In this document: in pieces, positions 37,914 through 40,916 of the stretch
How positions within the stretch are numbered: the first letter of the stretch is position 1
Layout of the letters: each line of letters begins with the position of its first letter
IMG/VR virus record: IMGVR_UViG_3300022872_000004
Coordinates: 1-40,916 of that record
Origin: a virus
Reading direction: 5' to 3' (one strand)
Length of the DNA: 40,916 nt
Notes under the pieces: generated by a model
The model's database searches: none
Told to the model about the DNA's origin: nothing
The model's input: the letters and a program-made list of their open reading frames with translations, nothing else
Position numbers and translations under genes: made by a program

Positions 37914-40411
37914 TACAGCCGCCTCCGGGTACGCGTCTTGATTTCTGCCATCGGCGTACGTTGAATCGACTCGACCTCCGTCTCATTGGGCTGATTCATG
38001 CTATCGGGTGGGGTGCTAATCCCTGCCGCCAACTGGAGAAGCTGCGCTTGTTGCTCGGGAGACAGTTTGCCCGTGAGCGAAACCTTCGGAGGCGCTGCCT
38101 GTGCTTGCTTGAACTGCGCAGCTACCTTTTTGTTCTGCTGCCAGTACAGATAGACGTTCGTCCACTTCTTCCAGTTTTCTCCGCCTTCTTGCTCCTGTCC
38201 AGACTTGCGGCGCAGAGAACGTCCGTGCGGTTCGCCCATCCAAGAGAGCACAGTTGCCGCGATAGTGTCATGATCTTGAGAATCATCCTGAGCAACTTCG
38301 ACGCTCGGGAAATATTTGTCCATCTTGTCGAACTGGTCCTTCAGGTCATTTACCTGATCCTGCATTTCTTGACCAGCCTGTATTTGCTCCTGCCCAATTT
38401 TCCCTGTCTGCGCAGCAGCAGAAGCTACCTGCTTGGCTTCTTCGTGCATGGCATTCATCTTCTCATAGTGCGACTTCATCTCGACCCACTCTGGATTGAT
38501 GATAGGTTCGCTGTCGAGAAGCCTGTCGATATCTTCAAGCGCCGCGTCTTCCCAGTTTGCCTCATCAATCGTAATCACACCATCCATGTGGAGAGCATCG
38601 ACGATTGCTTTTGCATTCGACGGTTTGCCAACTTCTCCAGCAATTGTGGGGTTGAGTTGAGCCATGTCGAGAATCTGTAAGACCTTAGCTTCGCGGGCAG
38701 AACCGCTTTCGGGGATGGAGTTCGAGGTCTCTGCCTTGCACTTTACGTTTCCGCCAAGGTTCTTCGGACTCAGCACAAAATCGCCATCATCCGACGAGTA
38801 TTCTGTATCCTGGCCATTATTTGCAAAGCACCCAACCGCCTGAAGCAACACTCCCTCAAAGATACTGTTGATTACCTGCCATGGTCTCTGGTTACGCTCA
38901 AGTGCCTGACCAAGGCGAATCTGCGTAGCTCCTACGGTGTTGTCCGATCCTTCTCCTTGGCCAAATAGTGCAGGTGTACCGCCATCGATTGCCTGGATCA
39001 GAGGGCCTACATACTGTAAGAACATGGAGTCCATACCGGGGATAGGCGTAGGAGAAGGAGTCTGGCCTACAATGTCTTGCATGGTCTGTCCTTCACCTGG
39101 CTTTACCCCAATTTTTCTTCCAGGATCGGCATTTAATTCATTGATCGCTTCCATGTTGAAGCAATCGCTATCCAACAACGTCGCGGGAATAGCCTGTCGC
39201 ACGAACTTATCCCACAAATCCGCCCAAATGTTGATTCTTTTCTGGATGGGCAAATCATTGGACCCGAGTGCACGGCGATTCTGCCCGAAACCACGGCAGA
39301 ACATTCCCATGGTCAAGTGGTCGTCCATCGACTCATTCCAACAGGCCACGACTTCAGGACCGGCCATAATCAGGAACATGCCGTCAGGAAAGTTCTTTAA
39401 CAACCACTCGCGCTGCGCTGGAGTAACAGCATCATCGTAGAAAATGCCAGGGCGGAACCAGTTGTATCCCATCGTGCATTCTCGGATACCGCTAGTGCCA
39501 GTGATGTACTTGCCTACAATGCCGATCCTTGTGTTGATTCTGGCAATGCGCTCGAATTCAAGCTCCCCAAATGTTCCCCAACTCGGCTTGATCTTCTTTC
39601 CCATCCAGGGATACATGGCACGCGCAATCGAGTAATCCATTTCCTCGAACAACTGAGCGTAGCCCATGTCCTTTAGGCAATCAGCCATCATTGGGAGCTT
39701 TGTCTCAAGCACTCCAAAAGCGCTCGACATTTCAGCGCGGCGCACAGACCCGTCATCCGCAAGTCCAAACCGGCTCTTGTCTGCAACAGTCCGAGTCCAC
39801 ACTACGGCACGAGGATCAGTCCACGCCAAATCAGATAGATAACGCTGGAACTCTCCTGCACAGTTCTCTTCATACCACATGCACTTGTATTTATTGGCTT
39901 CATCAGCAGCCATCACATCTGCTGGCTCTTTCTGCCTATTAGGCGAGAAGTTCACCGTAACCGCGCCACGGTTCAAACAGGAAGTGATAATGTCTCCCTG
40001 AGCAGAGTATATATTTGTAGGGTAAAGATTGGCATCGTCCATGTCGCTAAGGGAATTGTGCCGAGCAGTCGTGAGTCCGTTACCGGCCCCCATGACATTC
40101 CATCCACCATTCTGACTACCTTCAAGGTATTGATACCCTCGATCGAAGTGGCGCTCTTGCCAACACTGCAACACGCTGAAACGGCGTGCAGCTTCATCCG
40201 TCGTGCTCACGGTGTTGACCAGTGTCGTCAGCAGCCCAATAATTGTTGGGTCTTCCTTCTTGATATCGTCCGGTTTCCACACCATCTCTGTGGTGTAGAT
40301 AGACGGAGCGAGTTCTCCCGGCTCATATTCTTCTGCAACCGAAAGCTCTTCTTGCTCTTCTTGACCAAGATCATTCGCCGAGGACGGCATCTGGACAATG
40401 TCTGTTGGCAT
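37913..40411 (-). CDS. portal protein (podovirus/P22-like size)
   Basis: An 832-residue protein overlapping the upstream TGA (TGATG). It has an acidic N-terminus, a large mixed core (VLQCWQERHFDRGYQYLEG and GTPALFGQGEGSDNTVGATQ, typical of portals near the crown/stem), and a long helical C-terminus (EQIQAGQEMQDQVNDLKDQFD) suitable for a barrel. Size is close to P22-type portals. It forms the ring through which DNA is packaged and ejected. Confidence 0.87.
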   Translation of the reverse strand: MPTDIVQMPSSANDLGQEEQEELSVAEEYEPGELAPSIYTTEMVWKPDDIKKEDPTIIGLLTTLVNTVSTTDEAARRFSVLQCWQERHFDRGYQYLEGSQNGGWNVMGAGNGLTTARHNSLSDMDDANLYPTNIYSAQGDIITSCLNRGAVTVNFSPNRQKEPADVMAADEANKYKCMWYEENCAGEFQRYLSDLAWTDPRAVVWTRTVADKSRFGLADDGSVRRAEMSSAFGVLETKLPMMADCLKDMGYAQLFEEMDYSIARAMYPWMGKKIKPSWGTFGELEFERIARINTRIGIVGKYITGTSGIRECTMGYNWFRPGIFYDDAVTPAQREWLLKNFPDGMFLIMAGPEVVACWNESMDDHLTMGMFCRGFGQNRRALGSNDLPIQKRINIWADLWDKFVRQAIPATLLDSDCFNMEAINELNADPGRKIGVKPGEGQTMQDIVGQTPSPTPIPGMDSMFLQYVGPLIQAIDGGTPALFGQGEGSDNTVGATQIRLGQALERNQRPWQVINSIFEGVLLQAVGCFANNGQDTEYSSDDGDFVLSPKNLGGNVKCKAETSNSIPESGSAREAKVLQILDMAQLNPTIAGEVGKPSNAKAIVDALHMDGVITIDEANWEDAALEDIDRLLDSEPIINPEWVEMKSHYEKMNAMHEEAKQVASAAAQTGKIGQEQIQAGQEMQDQVNDLKDQFDKMDKYFPSVEVAQDDSQDHDTIAATVLSWMGEPHGRSLRRKSGQEQEGGENWKKWTNVYLYWQQNKKVAAQFKQAQAAPPKVSLTGKLSPEQQAQLLQLAAGISTPPDSMNQPNETEVESIQRTPMAEIKTRTRRRL

Positions 40412-40674
40412 CAGTTCACCCTGCTAAAACGAGATACAAAATCGTTGACGGTCTGCACCAACTTGCTGATTTTCTTGGAAGTATCGTTCCATTCTTTCTC
40501 AAGGTTATACCGCGAAAGAGACTGCTCACTCTGAATGTTTGCAATCAATTCTCGCATTAAGTTGTTGTCGTGCTCCAGATCGTGCAGACGATTTTCTACT
40601 GACGACACTGGAGTTGGGTCCGCTTCTCCTGGCCAAAGTTCCATCGGTCTCTCCATCAAGGATCGGGCATCCAT
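40411..40674 (-). CDS. small coiled-coil late protein
   Basis: Up to 87 residues; the ATG at 40644 with GGAGAG four bases upstream is an alternative start giving 77. SSVENRLHDLEHDNNLMREL and EKEWNDTSKKISKLVQTVNDF are coiled-coil-like. It precedes and overlaps the portal. It overlaps the following entry in another frame. A possible packaging or head accessory role; unknown. Confidence 0.65.
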   Translation of the reverse strand: MDARSLMERPMELWPGEADPTPVSSVENRLHDLEHDNNLMRELIANIQSEQSLSRYNLEKEWNDTSKKISKLVQTVNDFVSRFSRVN

Positions 40675-40750
40675 TCTTATATGTATTGAATGCCCGATCC
40701 CATCCGCTTCTGTATTCGTCGTTGGACGGCTTCATCTTCTCAAAGTCCAT
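40526..40750 (-). CDS. small overlapping hypothetical protein
   Basis: A 74-residue frame starting at an ATG that shares a base with the upstream TAA (TAATG). The N-terminal 25 residues (MDFEKMKPSNDEYRSGWDRA) look coding; the rest (SSVVSRKSSARSGARQQL) looks like an out-of-frame reading of the next gene. It may be a short gene, or the front part of a protein joined by a frameshift to the 40411 frame. Confidence 0.4.
   Translation of the reverse strand: MDFEKMKPSNDEYRSGWDRAFNTYKNGCPILDGETDGTLARRSGPNSSVVSRKSSARSGARQQLNARIDCKHSE
40660..40700. repeat. 11-bp perfect inverted repeat around a start codon
   Basis: GGATCGGGCAT at 40660-40670 pairs with ATGCCCGATCC at 40690-40700 around a 19-base loop. 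The ATG at 40674-40672 is at the loop-stem junction in the mRNA, so this hairpin could control translation or a frameshift. Confidence 0.6.
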
Positions 40751-40916
40751 TACTGCGGTCCCATACCAAGACTTTGGCCAGCAGGAGCCATGCTGCCATT
40801 CTGCTCAAGACCTGCGCTCTCGGGACCTTGCCCCATTGCACTCTCAACATCTTCAGGTGTATACCCCATCTGCTGCAACTGATCGACCAACTGCATCGCC
40901 TTGGGAACATCCAAGA
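40750..40916 (-). CDS. C-terminus of a late protein, cut by window edge
   Basis: A frame open at the right edge reads LDVPKAMQLVDQLQQMGYTP, then EDVESAMGQGPESAGLEQNG, and ends SLGMGPQ with TAA at 40752-40750. It is coupled to the next gene by TAATG. The Gln/Gly/Met-rich tail is typical of late virion or packaging proteins. Identity unknown. Confidence 0.6.
   Translation of the reverse strand, partial: LDVPKAMQLVDQLQQMGYTPEDVESAMGQGPESAGLEQNGSMAPAGQSLGMGPQ

Overview
The window is a large piece of a tailed-phage genome (or prophage). The best fit is a podovirus. A portal, scaffold and capsid set is followed by an adaptor, a very large nozzle/hub-like protein, a GNAT-fold protein where T7-like phages carry gp13, three probable internal virion proteins, then fibres and lysis. 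No terminase, DNA polymerase, RNA polymerase, integrase, tRNA or rRNA gene is visible; the terminase probably lies beyond the right edge. Both edges cut genes. Host: several products carry Sec signal peptides ending in A-x-A-Q or a lipobox, and the lysis set includes lipoprotein and coiled-coil proteins, so a Gram-negative host is likely. The 'LALAQ/FAQ/ATAQ' cleavage sites remind me of Acidobacteriota, but this is a weak inference.

Layout. (1) Positions 1-3258, rightward: small proteins, a sliding clamp, an excisionase-like DNA binder, a secreted protein, and a Rha/KilAC-type regulator, ending in a hairpin terminator. (2) 3297-3883, leftward: two small genes. (3) 3884-4520: 637 bases without a convincing gene, holding a densely self-complementary segment, a promoter followed by a possible small RNA with an anti-Shine-Dalgarno loop, and the promoter of the next operon. 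(4) 4521-11307, rightward early/recombination operon: Gp157-like protein, ERF annealing protein ending in an SSB-like tip, CHC2 zinc-finger protein, endonuclease VII-like HNH nuclease, VRR-NUC nuclease (probable ATT start), ribbon-helix-helix-like proteins and many small unknowns, mostly translationally coupled by ATGA/TAATG overlaps. (5) 11308-11504: a gene-free gap between converging operons with four hairpins of the same design. (6) 40916-11505, leftward late operon: head genes (portal, histidine phosphatase, scaffold, capsid, GroES-like co-chaperonin), adaptor and tail genes, fibre-like proteins with signal peptides, then a lysis cassette.

How the parts fit. The early operon looks like a recombination and repair kit: ERF anneals strands, VRR-NUC and endonuclease VII cut or resolve joints, and the clamp supports a polymerase encoded elsewhere. 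The late operon builds the particle and may bring its own GroES cap for host GroEL. Two free-standing homing-type endonuclease genes (GIY-YIG, T5orf172-type) sit among the head genes, each with unusual expression signals.

The observations most worth following are: fibre-like proteins that appear to be exported; a conserved-looking 19-codon extension behind the TAA stop of one of them; the GroES-like gene beside the capsid gene; a histidine phosphatase between portal and scaffold; the SSB-like tip on ERF; an ATT start codon; and the structured non-coding regions.
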